A stretch of DNA of 64,000 bases from Brevipalpus yothersi (GCA_003956705.1 QZCP01000778.1:252331-316330); one strand, 5' to 3'; counted from the first letter of the stretch, positions 14,930 through 27,859 are shown. Made by a program: numbers and translations. Notes: generated from the sequence alone by a model not told the origin.

Positions 14930-16306
14930 TTCTTTCTCTCACCTGTCTCTCTTCTACAGGTAAGCCTGGTTCCGCCTCGTCTCTCTCTCTCTCTCTTTCC
15001 CTCTCTTCGGCTCTCTCTCTCTCTCTCTCTCTTTTGGCCTGCTCCGATGCTGGATAGAAGTGTAGAATATTCTAGCCAAGGGTTTTCTGCCGAAAAAAAT
15101 CCATGGACACCGAGAGCATCATGACAATGGTGCATGGATGGACATGAGTCAGAGATGGATGTGTACATGTTACTTTGCCCATCAGTTTTTTTTGTGGGTC
15201 GCTTTGAGGATGATTCATTCATCTCTACCTCTACCTCTCTCGCTCTTTCTCTCTGCCTTCCCCACGGTTGACAGTTTTTGGATCACCTGATTAGCTGGTT
15301 AAATGAGTGAACACACTAATTTACCCGCTAATAGTCATCATGGTGATCGTGCGGTGTGATCATGTGGAGTGTGAGGACTGTAGATGTGATGGCTCAAGAT
15401 TGAATGGAAATGAATCAGATCACGGTTGAATATTGTGTTTAATTTTCAGACTATTAATGTAAAGCTAATTTTGATAATTTTCAATGGGAAAAGCATTAAT
15501 CTTCATGCTATTTAATCGAAAGAGAGAGAGAGAGAGAGAGATTGACGAATAGTTTGCTTTTGAATCAGTTGTTTTCACTTTCATTTGCTCTCTCTCTCTC
15601 ACACACACACACACAGTGATGAGGGCTGATTGTGATGATTATTTGTACGGGTGAAGTGCCCTGGAATCGATGCCATAATCAGCCAGAGGTCTGGAACCAA
15701 ATTAAATTCAACCAGCAGCAGGCCGTTCATGGTCCATGAAAAACGAAGTCATGGTTGAAAAATTTTCTCTCTCCTTCTACCTCTGGTATTTCAATAATAA
15801 TCATCACCATTGCTTCTATTCGCACCAGGAGATCAGAGAGAGAGAAAGAGAGAGAAAGAGAGAGAGAATGCTGAGATGGAGGTAAAAGAAAGTCCGAAGG
15901 ATGAAGGAAAAAAGAAATAAATCGAAAAGAAAAAAGGTCCACCTTTTAGGGACAAAATGTAATCAAATGCAATCAAATGGCCACTCGACGCCTTCATCAC
16001 ATACACAAACACTCATCATCAAGATGGTATTCAGTGAACATCTTTCAAGTGGAAAAAAGTGATGAAATACTTAGAACTTTGCTTGCCAGACTCTTTCTCT
16101 TTAAGTTATCCAACTCAATCACCATTATGGAGAGAGAGAGAGAGAGAAAGTTTAGACAAGAGAAGTGGAAAAAGAGAGAGAGAGAAAAAAAATTCCATCT
16201 CTCTTCACTTTCGCTTTTCTTCATCTTCTTAACTCCCACCTAAACTACCTGCCAAATAATTGAAACTGACCGTTCGATTGTTCACCTTTCAATGGACAAC
16301 TTTTGG

Positions 16307-16307
<1 letters not shown>

Positions 16308-16360
<53 letters not shown>
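16308..16360. repeat. (CT)n microsatellite
   Basis: CT tract with one short TTT interruption near 16319, in the gene-poor block. Confidence 0.96.
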
Positions 16361-16362
<2 letters not shown>

Positions 16363-18883
16363 TTATCTAAATTTTGATTTCATTCTTAAGTAAAGAAAGA
16401 AGATGATGAAGATGAAGAGAAAAAGTAAAATGTGATGTCATATAGTAAACTTGTATCCATTCAAGTTTGATTGAAAAATTTCACATCATCTGACAAAATG
16501 GGCCACTCAAAAATCATATTTGGTCCTATTCATTTTCCATGAATACGGAAATGATTTTCACAAGCGATATGATTCTCTCTTTCTCTTTCTCTCTCTCCTT
16601 ACTATTTATTGAAGCAAATAGATCAACTTATTTTTCGTTTCTCTTTCTCACCCAAAAATGATTTTTACCCACCAAACAATACAGCAATAAAAAAATGCAA
16701 AATTTTCCACCAATTTGTAAAGTGAGATTAATTTTTGACTTAACACTTTTCTTCCTCATGATAATGATTCCACTTCCGAGTTAACGAGAGAAAAAAGAGC
16801 CAGAATTTGGTTGCATTTGATTGTTGATTTGCTGGCGGTTAAAGAAGAATGATGCTAATTTTCACCCTTTACAAGTGGCTTGATGCGGTCACGATGCTCA
16901 CCAAACAGATCATTTTGGTGATCCATATCATCTGACCTCAGCATCCGGATTTTCGCTATTGATGTATGTATCAGATTACTCATAACAATACAAAATCCTT
17001 GTTCATGTTCGAACAATAACTGTAAAAAAGAACCTATTCTTGGTTCCTATCGTCGCAGGAAGTTCAAATAATAATCATAATGATAATAGCCTTTCCTTGT
17101 ATGTGTATATGTGTTCACCATAATCATACACACAAACATCCCAGTGATGATGATGAAAGATGGAAACAATTGTATCGCTGACTAGACTTGAATATCTCAT
17201 CTAATCATCAAAGGGATGAACAAAAAATAGTCACCTGTAAGCTCATCTTCTCCTCTTCTCCTCTTTTTTGGCAATTGAAACTTTTCAAAAAATTTATCCA
17301 TCAAACGATCGAATTTAAATATACAAACATGCACACATAAATGTACATGTTCGACAACGGTCAAAGAAAGCGAAAGAGTATCCAGGATGGATAACTTTTG
17401 TGGACATTCCCCGCAAGTGAGATACAGAATGATATTCATTCGAATATGCATTCTATTCTATCAAATGAATCGAATCATCATGGAAGCTCTCTGATTCATC
17501 GTGCTGTCAAAACTTTTAGCTGCTAAAATTCAGGAAATTCGATTTATTTTGTACACCTTCTACAGGCTGAAATGCTAGAATTGCTTGATTTACATGTTGT
17601 GACTTTGTCTTTGGAGGAGCATAAATATTTTTGATGAAATATTATCACACACAGAATTTTGTGTGTCAAGTTAAGTGTTGACAAGTGTGTACCTTTTTCT
17701 CAAGAAAACATGCCGAAAAAGTGACATTAAACCAGCTGAGTTTGCCAACTTATGAGAACCAATCTGATATGCATACATGTATTACATACATTCACCATTA
17801 ACATGTACATACTTAATGAATATGTTTCGAGAAAAATATCCTCAAAGTGGCAAAAAATATGATGCCTCCTCACCATACTTTGGGCTGATAAAAGAAAAAA
17901 TTTATAAATATAAATATTTAAATGATTGTATAACAAATGGAAAACATAAAGGCACAAATGTAAATGTTACCGCATATATTCGCATAAAACTCATAAACCC
18001 GATAAATCCATTTTTTCAGGCCGTTAGGATGACCGGGAGAGAGAGAGAGAGAAAGATAGTAAAATAGACTGGAAATATATATGAAGTAGATCATAGAGGG
18101 GCTTGTCCTCCGGTTTTTCTCTCTCTCAAGTAAAATATAGCCTCAGGCTATGGAACGATAGAAAGTTCAGTTTCATTTGAATATAAGATCAAAAGAACAC
18201 TTTCAGGCCATTTTTGGGCCACGTTTATGGCGATGAGAGAGTGGAAAGCACATAAGCGGTATCAACACTTATCTCTACCCAGGGGCAAGTGTCTGAGAGA
18301 GGAATACATGTATTAAGTTTTTTAGCCAACAGTGAAGTGACCTCCGAAATTGAGTGTGTATAAAAATCATATCAGATGATGAGCGGAAGAGAGATGGATG
18401 GAGAGAAAGAGAGAGAGAGAGATGAAAAAAATTCGACTGGCTGCAATCGATTCATCTTCTCCTCTTCTCCAATCGATCAAGAAACAGATTCAATTCACCA
18501 GAATTTTTTTATATGTATTCAATTTTTTTTTCTGAGCTGAGATGCTTGGATTCCAATATTCATGGAATTTCTCTTCCTTTTTCCTTCACTATCCAATCTA
18601 TTGGACTGGCAACTACTAGTGATCGGAAGGAATCTCAATCCTCATCTCGGGTCAACAGCGTGCTTCTTGATTTATTCTTGCACAATATTTCCGGACAAAA
18701 TGAATCTCAGATCTTCATTTCCAATCCGCAATCTGCATACTGAAATTTTAAACACGATTCTAAATTCAGCATCAAATGTATATTGGAACAAGTGACTTGA
18801 TATCACATTTCTTTTGAATATTATCACCAAGTTTGAACAGTAACATGAAAAAGATGATAGATAGATAATTGACCTTTCAAAAT

Positions 18884-18886
<3 letters not shown>

Positions 18887-18921
<35 letters not shown>
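18887..18921. repeat. (CT)n microsatellite
   Basis: About 17 CT units in the gene-poor block. Confidence 0.95.
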
Positions 18922-18925
<4 letters not shown>

Positions 18926-19409
18926 TGAAATTTCCATTCAATTCATTCCTCAATCTCTGGTCATTTTCCATTCAAGCCTCATCAATCGATGGCAAACTTT
19001 TCCTGACTGTTGCCATTATCATCATCATGGACACATATACATACACGCATCAAATCATCCACTCATTTGGCAAGTCTATCATTTCACCGTTAAATGTTCC
19101 AAGCCCCAGAGAACGATTTGATCTTGCAACTTATCGTGATCATCCGCTTCCGTGGCCATTGTTTCGACCGGAAAGCTGGGTGGATCAGCGTTGATGACAA
19201 GAGTGATCACCAAAAAACGTTACAGTGTGTGTGTATGTACACCGTTTTGGTGGCCATTGTTTTAGTGTCAGTCGGGCCATTGCTGTCTAAAATACTGTCG
19301 CTTCAAGTGGCACCAAGCAACCAGATAACTGCTATTCTGAGTGTTCCAAGGATTGAACATATATGTGTAGCTAAATCTGAGTGATTGGGTGGTATAAATT
19401 GCAGCATGC

Positions 19410-19410
<1 letters not shown>

Positions 19411-19465
<55 letters not shown>
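19411..19465. repeat. (CT)n microsatellite with a TTTC tail
   Basis: About 26 CT units grading into four TTTC-type units, suggesting decay of one repeat type into another. Confidence 0.96.
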
Positions 19466-19481
<16 letters not shown>

Positions 19482-20063
19482 GACTTCACCCTCTCTCGAT
19501 TATCCATTTCGGTCACGTTCGCGGGTGTTTATGATGGAATCAGGTAGAGAGCGGATAAGATGGAAAGATGAGATGATGGAGAAGAAGACGACGATGAAGA
19601 AGAAAAGTGATTCCATCGACGATTGTTGTCCATTATCACGAGATGACCATGCATAAGCCACTTGGAATATCTATCGTACCATGATGGAGAAAGAAAGAGA
19701 AAGCAAAAAAGAGAGAGTATATTCTTTTTTCTCACAAATTTTCTTGACTGGTGGATAAGATCGGTCTCAGTTGTTGGAGGGAAGTGAAAATGCCAAGTCA
19801 TTCATTCATGTACATGTTTTGAACAATTATCAAGCTAATTGATAGAATAGCTTCTATCTAGATGCTCAAAATTTCATTCTTCAAAAAAATCCAAAATTCA
19901 TTTGGAAGCCTCGTGATAACGTTCGATTCGATCAGTATCGAAGGGCAAACTATTGACCATCCAATAGTCATGAGGATGAATCATTTAACAATCGAAGATT
20001 TCGTAGAGAACGAGTGGAGGAGGAAAAAAATTTCATGGTTTTCGAAAAGATAATACCTTTTCA

Positions 20064-20090
<27 letters not shown>
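20064..20090. repeat. (GA)n microsatellite
   Basis: About 13 GA units in the gene-poor block. Confidence 0.93.
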
Positions 20091-20094
<4 letters not shown>

Positions 20095-23000
20095 GCGATA
20101 AATGAAAGTGGCCTCACTTTCTTATACACGTTATATGTGATGCTGAACCATTCAAGAACAAGTGTATTGAACATCTTCTTTTTCGTTCACTGAACGATTG
20201 CAACTTGTTTCAATTTCTCTTTTTTCTCAAATCCTAAAACAAAAGTCCATCAGCCCGATGGTATTGGAACATGGTTAAAGTGTGGGGCAGCAAATGGAAA
20301 TAATGGAAAAAAGGTGAAAAGAAATAAAGAAGGATGAAGATGGATTAGAAAATAAATGGTATTCCAAGAATGCAGAATAACATGTGACCTGATTAGATCG
20401 TCGATTGTGTTGCTGTGTTGTGTTCATGATTCAAGTGAGCATCAAATTGGCCATCCATACACACTCGTCTGTATGGCGTATGATGGTGAATGAATACGAT
20501 GCATAGACAGGATCATGAAAACCATTTTAAACAAGTAATGCACCGTTAAAGTGTGCTATAACGATGTCGGTGGCCAACCGAACGAACAGGGATTAAATGA
20601 CAGGTTATTTCAGTGATTTAACCTCACTTTGGCCGCTTTTGGTGTGTGAAAAGAAAAGCGACAAAAGTTTTTTGGTAACATTTTGGTAAGCTTCAATAAG
20701 GGTATGCTAAGGTGCTAACAACAGTTAACATGCTATGCAACCATTCCATCAGCACATTCAAATTCGATGACATCAACAAGAGAAAGAGAAAAAGAGAGAG
20801 AGAGAGAAGATCATGAGTTGAGCAATTGGGAGAAAAAGAGACACATTACATGTAAATTGATTTCCGGGATCATCTCGAAATGATCAAATGGATTCTTTCA
20901 TTCACATTGTTCTAATCTGAGAGAATTAGTCTACCGTTGAAATTTTAATACGTGTAAGTATTCTCTCTCTTGAGTACATCCGCTTTTCGATGGCTCAATT
21001 TGAAGACACGTAAGATGAGCTGGAATTGATCTCAAATCATATCATCGACATCGTTCGAGGTGGCTATCATATGATCATACCGTTTAATTAGTATTCACAA
21101 CATCACATATTTTTGTATGTGTATATAAGTATGTTCAATCAGATAGAACTTTCCAGCTTGTCTCCTTGATTCGTGATTTAAAGCCAGATTTGGGTGCCAT
21201 ATCTTCATCATCTCTATTTCTCTATGGTTTTTTGGAGCCTTTTTGTCGGTTTATTTAAACATTTCACGATTTTCCGGTGCTTACTCGAAGTCAGATAAGA
21301 ACATTTCACTCTATTCCTAAAACAACTCCACCCAAAGATGTACAGATCGTAAAAGATCACTTTCTTAGATGATAGCCGCTGGAGATGGCATTGAGTTTCA
21401 TCCGTGATCAATTTACGGCATCTTCTTCGCTTTCATCATCCAATAAAAAATGATCAAAAATTAACTCAGCCCAAGCTGGTAGGCATCATTCATAATCTAT
21501 ATTAATTTCATATTTCCTATTAACGTGTCCATAACATACACAACCCAATCTAGTGAATACTGAAATCGATATCGCACATTACTTCGATTCTTAGAGATGC
21601 CTGCTAGCGGAAATTGCGTCACTGAAAAAGAAGAAGAAGAGATCGAAGATGAATGAAAAGATGTCTGTTATAGGGAAGAGAGAGAGAGAGAGAGAGATAA
21701 CATAGTTTACTTAACAAGTGAATACAGATTTTGATCTTAATTTTTCTATCTGAAAATAGCTTTTACCACGCTTTTTTGTTTCTTCATCGAATCAAGATGA
21801 ACGATGTATCGACTAGTATCGACATTTTTCCTTACTAATTCTTCTTTTCTCACACATAGCTAAAATGCAAAAGCTTTTTGGCATTCAGGTCATTCACCGA
21901 AATCTTATTGCCACCCAAAAATTTTGGCGGCCTACATGCGGAACATCTTCGTAACCTCAGTTGGCTTGGTTCGTTGCAACGAATAAGTAAGCACGTTGGC
22001 TTGAATCAACGTTCGACATCTCAATCAGCAACACACATATACACAAGAATAAGAAGAGGCGTTAATTGAACACACTAATATGGCTGTTCTTGAGGTATGA
22101 AGGGTGTGTGTGTATGTTACTGTTTCATCGAGTTACTTTCTCTCACCATTTCCTTGCTCAAGTATTTTAATCGAATTGGAATGATTTGAAAATCATTTCA
22201 CGCTAGTGAGAAAGAGAGAAAGAAAGAGCATAGATGAGTAAAAGCGAAAATAGAGGAAGATGTAGAAGAGAAGAATAGTTTTCAAAGGTAGAACAAACAT
22301 GAAATTAGGTAAATTGAAATTGAAATTCTAACGAGTTCTTCTAAATCGCATAATGCATGCCCAATAAATTGACCATCAGTATTCAACTGGTTCGTGACTC
22401 TTGTTCTTGAGAGATTTTTCGTTTTAATTAGATTAACTTCAAGTTATCTTTTATTTCCATTATACTTTTAAAATCTTCTTTACTCTCTCAAATTTCGCAA
22501 AAAATGACTTATTACTTACAAAATTTAATTTTTTCTGAATAAAATTTCTCAATTTTGTTACTTTATATGAGCGTTTTTTGTAATTAGAATGGTTGATAGA
22601 CTGAGGAAGGTTGATTTTACTTTTAATTCTTTTTAGTAATGAAAGAGGTTAATTTAAAGATAGACGTATTGTTGGATGGAATTCTTCCACAAAAAATACG
22701 AGATTGAATTGGAAAAGCTATAATGTTTCGATTTTGATAACGATTCGGCTATAAGTCGACCAGCATGTACATTCTGGTGTGTTACTTATCCATACTTATC
22801 CTGACATTGTGAGATGAATTGATTTCAACTAATTAGCTGATAATTACAGCTTTTTGTAGATAGTTTCAATAGTCTCAAAGTCAACAAAATTCCAAACGAT
22901 TTGTTCCTCCTCTTCATGGCGACAAATCATCATCATATTTTGTATAAACCTCAAAAATCATGTGGATTTGGCTCCAGAGAGGTGAAAAGCTTTTGATTGG

Positions 23001-23356
23001 AATGTAAAATCAGATTCATCAGATCAGAGAGTTGTCACATGCCTCTTGAACAATGAAAAGCAAAACAATCGAAAAAAATTCTTACTCATCTCTCCAGAGT
23101 TCGGTTAGCTTATGGAACGACATTTTCGAAAGCGAGAAAACGGACTGTACTCAGAACTTTACAATATCTGTGATCTTTGACGATAAGTATGAGGCACATA
23201 TAAAAGATGGACATCGTTGAGGCTAGATGAATCTGATTAATTTTCACGTGAAGATTGCAATTTATCAATTCATTGATATGATCTAGACATTATCCAAAGA
23301 ATAGGGTGGCGTTTCAGTAGATATTATTCGCAACGTAACATGAATCAATTTGAAAT

Positions 23357-23362
23357 GATATA
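23357..23362 (+). promoter_or_regulatory. Possible TATA element of cystatin gene 1
   Basis: A TATAAG-like motif lies about 60 nt upstream of the chosen ATG (23418), which would place transcription start near 23385-23390 and give a short leader. A second TATAAAAG at 23199-23206 is further away and could serve a longer leader. Neither is proved. Confidence 0.35.
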
Positions 23363-23417
23363 AGAACACACCAAAGCTTACACTTTGTGCTATTGTTACC
23401 ATCGTGGCACTGGAAAA

Positions 23418-23998
23418 ATGTTTGTCCAGCAAATTTTTCTCATCTCTTCTCTGTTAATTTGTGCTCACGAACTCAAGCCATTGAGCTCAATATTCGGTTT
23501 CCGAGTCGTTAGTAAGGATCGTTCGGTTGAGACCAAAAAACCTCAAGTTTCTAGTGCATGGAAGCCAATCAGTCCAAGTGATCCTTTGGTGGTGAAAAAC
23601 ACCTACTTTGCGGTGTCTGAGATTAATAATAAATTTGATGGACCTCTCCGAATTCCTGTGACCATAGAAAGTGCTGCAGTAAATGATAAAGTGAATATTG
23701 CCGTTGATTTTATTCTCGGATATACAATATGTAAGAGGGAAGACAAATATTCACCTGAAAAATGTCCTCTCAATAAATCCAGGGTAAGCATCGTGTAAGG
23801 CATTAGACGATTGAAAATTTTTTCAAAAAATTACCATTATTTGTAGCCAATTTATCAAGAATCAGTTTGATTTTATATCGTTTCTGTTTTAAATTCATTT
23901 TTCCATAGCCACCAAAATTCTGTAAAGATGTGATAATTAGAAATCGTCCTGGTGGCTCACCACCCCAAAAAGTTACTCAATTCAACAATTGCAAATGA
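23418..23998 (+). CDS. Secreted cystatin-like protein 1 (type 2 fold, inhibitory motif lost)
   Basis: Two exons, 23418-23783 and 23909-23998, joined in phase 0 (AGG|GTAAGC ... TTCCATAG|CCA), giving 151 residues. Signal peptide at about 1-17 (MFVQQIFLISSLLICAHE). The cystatin core is clear: AWKPISPSDPLVV at 47-59, the helix YFAVSEINNKF at 63-73, strand FILGYTICKRE, and four mature cysteines (105, 116, 127, 150) with the spacing of the two type-2 cystatin disulfides. Type-2 cystatins block papain-like cysteine proteases through a QxVxG loop and a later Pro-Trp loop. Here the first position reads AAVND (86-90) and the second RPGGSPP, so both contact motifs are absent. I infer an altered target or loss of inhibition. 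AATAAA follows at 24081-24086. The neighbours at 24604 and 25335 are a broken copy and a paralogue. Confidence 0.85.
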
Positions 23999-24603
23999 TA
24001 CAATCTCATAAAAGAAATGGACAACGTAAAAGATTGATTTGAAAAAAAATTTCCTAGCTCTGTACAGTGATGTCAACGATAATAAAATAATATCAGTATT
24101 ATCTCATCTTAATTCGTGTAGCTCCGGTTATTGCATTTTGGCAGTGAGATCCTCTGGAATTATATATTAACTGATGAGTGTCTCTAAACAGAAAGGGGAA
24201 AGAGAGTGAAGCAAGTCAAAATTCGTAGAAAATCTGATACATTTCCCAATTAAACATCCTTATCTTACTGATAAAATTAACAATCACTTTGCTGCAGACT
24301 TTTGTGGATTTTCTACAATAGCCTGGGAAAATGAATTGATGAAGATTGAAAAAAGATATGATTCAAAACAATGGCACTTGATGAATGGAAAATATGTAAA
24401 ATACAGCCAAAATTGAAAAATTCATCATTCAAGTTTGAAGAAAAAGTCATTGGAATCCCTTTTAGCCACCTCAATTATTTCCAATGTTTGGAGCACAAGA
24501 CATGATTCCAACTCATATGAGCTGACATCATGAGCGATCATATAAGTTCACGAATCATTGTAATGATAACATTGATCATATTGTATTAGTTGTATTAGTT
24601 GAA

Positions 24604-24918
24604 ATGCTTGTTCATCGAATTTCTCCCATATTTTCATGGTTAATTTGTGCTCATTCAAGGTTTCGTCATCTTTATAGATGGACACCAGTGCGTGTTCATG
24701 ATCAATGGGCAACTCAAGATGCTCAGTACATCTCTTAGGGAAACGATTGACTGTTTATTATGCCACTTTGAATTTTGAGAAAGGTCAAGAAAATTCGTAT
24801 CGCTGATCTAGTGGACTATTCTGTCAGCTATTTTCGGCTACACAATAAGTGTGCGAGAAAAGAAAAAATACTCCCTCCCAAGACCTCACAGACATGATGA
24901 ATTAAGTCTAAATTCAAG
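24604..24918 (+). pseudogene. Broken cystatin copy between the two intact genes
   Basis: From the ATG at 24604 the frame reads MLVHRISPIFSWLICAHS, very like the signal peptide of the 23418 gene, then RWTPVRVHDQWATQDAQYIS, matching the cystatin start and helix, before a TAG at 24736-24738. Similarity resumes in another frame at 24772-24894 (KVKKIRIADLVDYSVSYFRL then HNKCARK), aligning with the KIEKACVTDKVN...LDFKLG segment of the 25335 gene. The frame then drifts, yet AATTCAAG|GTGAGT at 24911-24923 still resembles the exon-1 donor of that gene. It therefore carries a stop and at least one frameshift. I found no convincing relic of exon 2. This is a recent enough duplicate to read by eye, and a pseudogene unless assembly errors made the breaks. 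Confidence 0.7.
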
Positions 24919-25334
24919 GTGAGTAGTCAAGGATAGGTCATCAGGCCAGCTAGAATCTGAAAATCAACCTAAAAATCCGATTGATAGCCTTGGGAAAATA
25001 TTTTTGTTTGGATCGAACATTCAATTTAATTAGCCTTAAGAGTAATTTTTTGACCAAATTCTAACAGCTTTTGATGGATATTCATAGGTTAAGATGGTGT
25101 TGAGAGGATTGATATCGATAATTTTTCACAGATTTGACTTTGATGCAAACATTTGTGAAGCGCTAATGTGAATTGATGCTCTGTCTTATAATTATGATAC
25201 TTGGAGATCGCAAAATTCTTAGGATGTCTCTACTGTCTTCAATTTTTTGCAACGTCTAATTTCTGAGTCTTACTGGAATGACATGAGTACAATAAGACTT
25301 TCTCAGTGGCCTTGTTAAGATTGTGACGATCAAG

Positions 25335-25874
25335 ATGTTCCTTAAGGAAACTTTTCTAGTTCTTTTTCTATTTATCTGTGGCTACCAACTCAAATCATTG
25401 GATTTTGAGACCGTTCGTGATGAAGATTGGAAAGATTTTTCCATTCGAGAAGAATCTCTATGTCGAAAACCATGGAAATCTGTCAGTAAGAAGGATCAAC
25501 TTGTGGTTCAAGGAGCTCATTTTGCTGTATCAGAAATCAATCGAATGTTTAGTGGACCTCTTCGAGTTCTTGGAAAAATCGAGAAAGCCTGTGTTACCGA
25601 CAAAGTAAACTTTTCTCTCGACTTTAAGCTCGGTATCACTAAATGTAAGAAAAGTGATCCTCCAGAAAAATGTCCACCTATCGAATTCAAAGTAAGTATT
25701 GTAACAATTTGACTTTTGATTAGAGTGGATATTCATTCTGTTTCCTTGAGACATTTTTTTCAATTCTGATTTGATTTTTTCTTCTATTCGAAGCTTTGCA
25801 AAGATGTCATCATCAGATATCGTCCAAGTGGCTCACCACCTATGAAAATTACTGCATTCAATGGTTGTCAATAA
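25335..25874 (+). CDS. Secreted cystatin-like protein 2 with an extra cysteine pair
   Basis: Two exons, 25335-25691 and 25794-25874, phase 0 (AAA|GTAAGT ... CGAAG|CTT), giving 145 residues. Signal peptide at about 1-19. The cystatin core is PWKSVSKKDQLVV at 46-58, helix HFAVSEINRMF at 62-72, LDFKLGITKCKK, and LCKDVIIRYRPSGSPP from exon 2. The four classical cysteines are 104, 112, 121 and 144. Two more, C43 just before the domain and C86 in the loop that is normally QxVxG (here ACVTD), are absent from paralogue 1. In the cystatin fold these sit near each other at the protease-binding edge, so a third disulfide is plausible but inferred. The Pro-Trp loop is also missing. AATAAA overlaps the stop (25870-25875) and recurs at 25882-25887 and near 25974. 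Confidence 0.86.
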
Positions 25875-25969
25875 AATTAGCAATAAAATTGTCAGTAGAG
25901 CTTCTGTTTGACCTGAAAAAAATAATCCCATTATACACAGAACTGACAAAGATGAATAATTGATAATTG

Positions 25970-27859
25970 AACAATAAAATTTCAACAGTCTCAAAAGTCA
26001 ATGAATCACTGTATCACCCGAATGTGAATCTGTAATAAAATTTCTCTGCATGGAATAAAAAGATCTAACTCTTCAATTTTCTCATGAGAGACAGATTTCA
26101 CAAGCAATTTTACTTTGGATGGCCTAGATTTATGCCCGTTGATGAGTTTAGAAAATACACAGAAACTATGAACCTCTTTGCTTATTGCTCTCATCACCTT
26201 GATTATTTCTCTCTCGGCAGCATTTGGATAAGATGAGAGGATATTCATCGAAGTTATAACTCATATAGAGCCTAAAAACTAGTCTTCTATGGTTTTTCCT
26301 GAAATTGTGTGTTAGAAACATTATTTGCTCTTTTTCATAATGTTGACTGTAACAATTTACTGTGAAAATCCCTTTTGATGAATAGAACTTTGCCAGAAAA
26401 TTGTCTACTTTTGTTAATTTGCAGTCTCCTCGAGCTCGTTCCCAGATTAATTCATTTTAAAAGTTCATGCGTCCTCTATCTCTCCTTATTCATTGCAAAA
26501 CCTACAGAACACAATTTAACACAGTTGGTATCTCAAATGATTTTTTTCTGAGCTAGAAAAAGCTCTTGTTCTGTCCAAAATACTCAGAAATCAATTCTGT
26601 TATTGATTATTGTTTCAAACCTTAGCAGCGTTTAGATCAAAGGCATGATTTGCTGAATAAAACTATTAAAATGCTCATAAATTGGAGGTTTCTCTAAAAA
26701 ATTCTGGATTTGATGCTCAATTCAGATCATGATTGACAGAATTCGTTTGTAAATACTCACAAAATTGATTCTTTCAGCTTGACATATCAGTTTCTCTGAA
26801 AACTATCAGAATCTGAGAACATTCCATTGTACCCGCTGGGAAACGAAGCTGCAAGAAACCTAGAAATCTTCAATTGCAAAAAGAAACAGTGAACATTATA
26901 CAAAAAAGCATCAAATTTTTGGAAAACTTCAGGAATTTTTAAAGTGTATTTTGTAGTGTATGTAGTGTATTTAAGATTGTATGAAAGTTTTCTGACAAAA
27001 ATCTGACACATTTGTGAAATTAACAGAAAAAAAGACAATTTTTATAAAACTTGCTAACCATGGGGAGCATGATAATTTTGCGAAATTCCTTCGCGATTTC
27101 TATAAAAGTTGCAAAAAAGTTGCAGATTTTCATCCGAGCGGGTAAGTATCCAGTTCTATTCCTATTGTGCCTGATAGAATTTGTAAGGCTCTTTTCAAGA
27201 GAAACAATGCAATCTGAAGGATTTTAATGTCCAATTTTGAACGATTGAGACTTCACATGATCATTTTGTGGACTTCACCGAATTCATAGAGAATTTGAAT
27301 TCGAGTATGTTTTCTTGTATTTTGTGAATTTGTGTGATGCTTTGCTGAAATTCAAATTTGCTTGAATCTAAGAACTTGATGATACATTTTGATCTGTGTA
27401 TTTCATAACGACAACGAAAACCAAGTGAAAATTCTATCAGGGTGAAACAAAACAGATGTTCTTCGCTCTGGTTTACATAATTTTTTCCATTATCGTCTGA
27501 TTTTTCCATCAAATCTCCATCTCAAACCTCAGCGATCTCTTAGCATTTCGAAATTTTCCATTGCATCTATTGGATTCAAAACCCTTGAGAGTTTATGCTC
27601 ATTCAAATCACAATTTGGAGCTATATTCTGATCTGATTGTCACCAAGTTAAAGCTGTACAGTACGATGACCCTTCAATTTACATCATAATTAATCCTGAT
27701 GCACACATCTGTTGAACTTCTGGCACCATGTTTTGCCACACTAGCAATGAAAGCAGATTTTTCAATAGTTTTTTGACTCTTGATTCAGTTACTCATTCAT
27801 CATCGATTCGTAATATACGTTATATCATTTTCAATTGACCAGTGATTTCAGTACCAAGC
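25970..27859. other. 1.9 kb between cystatin 2 and the next secreted gene, no gene supported
   Basis: AT-rich sequence without GA/CT runs. Three successive minus-strand open frames of about 80 codons (26006-26248, 26787-27038, 27261-27512) occur, but none has a motif, a signal peptide or linking splice sites. I see no further cystatin copy here. Confidence 0.5.

Larger units (their letters stand above)
6783..23350. other. 16.6 kb without a supportable gene, rich in GA/CT repeats
   Basis: I read both strands and found no exon chain with consistent phase, no recognised protein motif and no tRNA-like or rRNA-like segment. The stretch is AT-rich with many (GA)n/(CT)n tracts (main ones at 11791-11863, 14873-14921, 14981-15031, 16308-16360, 18887-18921, 19411-19465, 20064-20090), an (AAG)n patch near 7280-7300 and short CA/TG runs. 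It lies upstream of the minus-strand PDZ gene, so it may hold that gene's promoter, 5' leader exons and a long first intron. Open frames of 60-140 codons here are mostly translated repeats or chance frames. Confidence 0.55.

Noticed and set aside
19094..19384. A 96-codon plus-strand frame with a hydrophobic stretch.
   Set aside because: Overlaps another open frame on the same strand; no supporting promoter, splice or family evidence.
26006..27512. Three successive minus-strand frames of about 80 codons.
   Set aside because: Phe/Ile/Lys-rich as expected of AT-rich DNA, with no shared motif and no splice sites joining them in phase.
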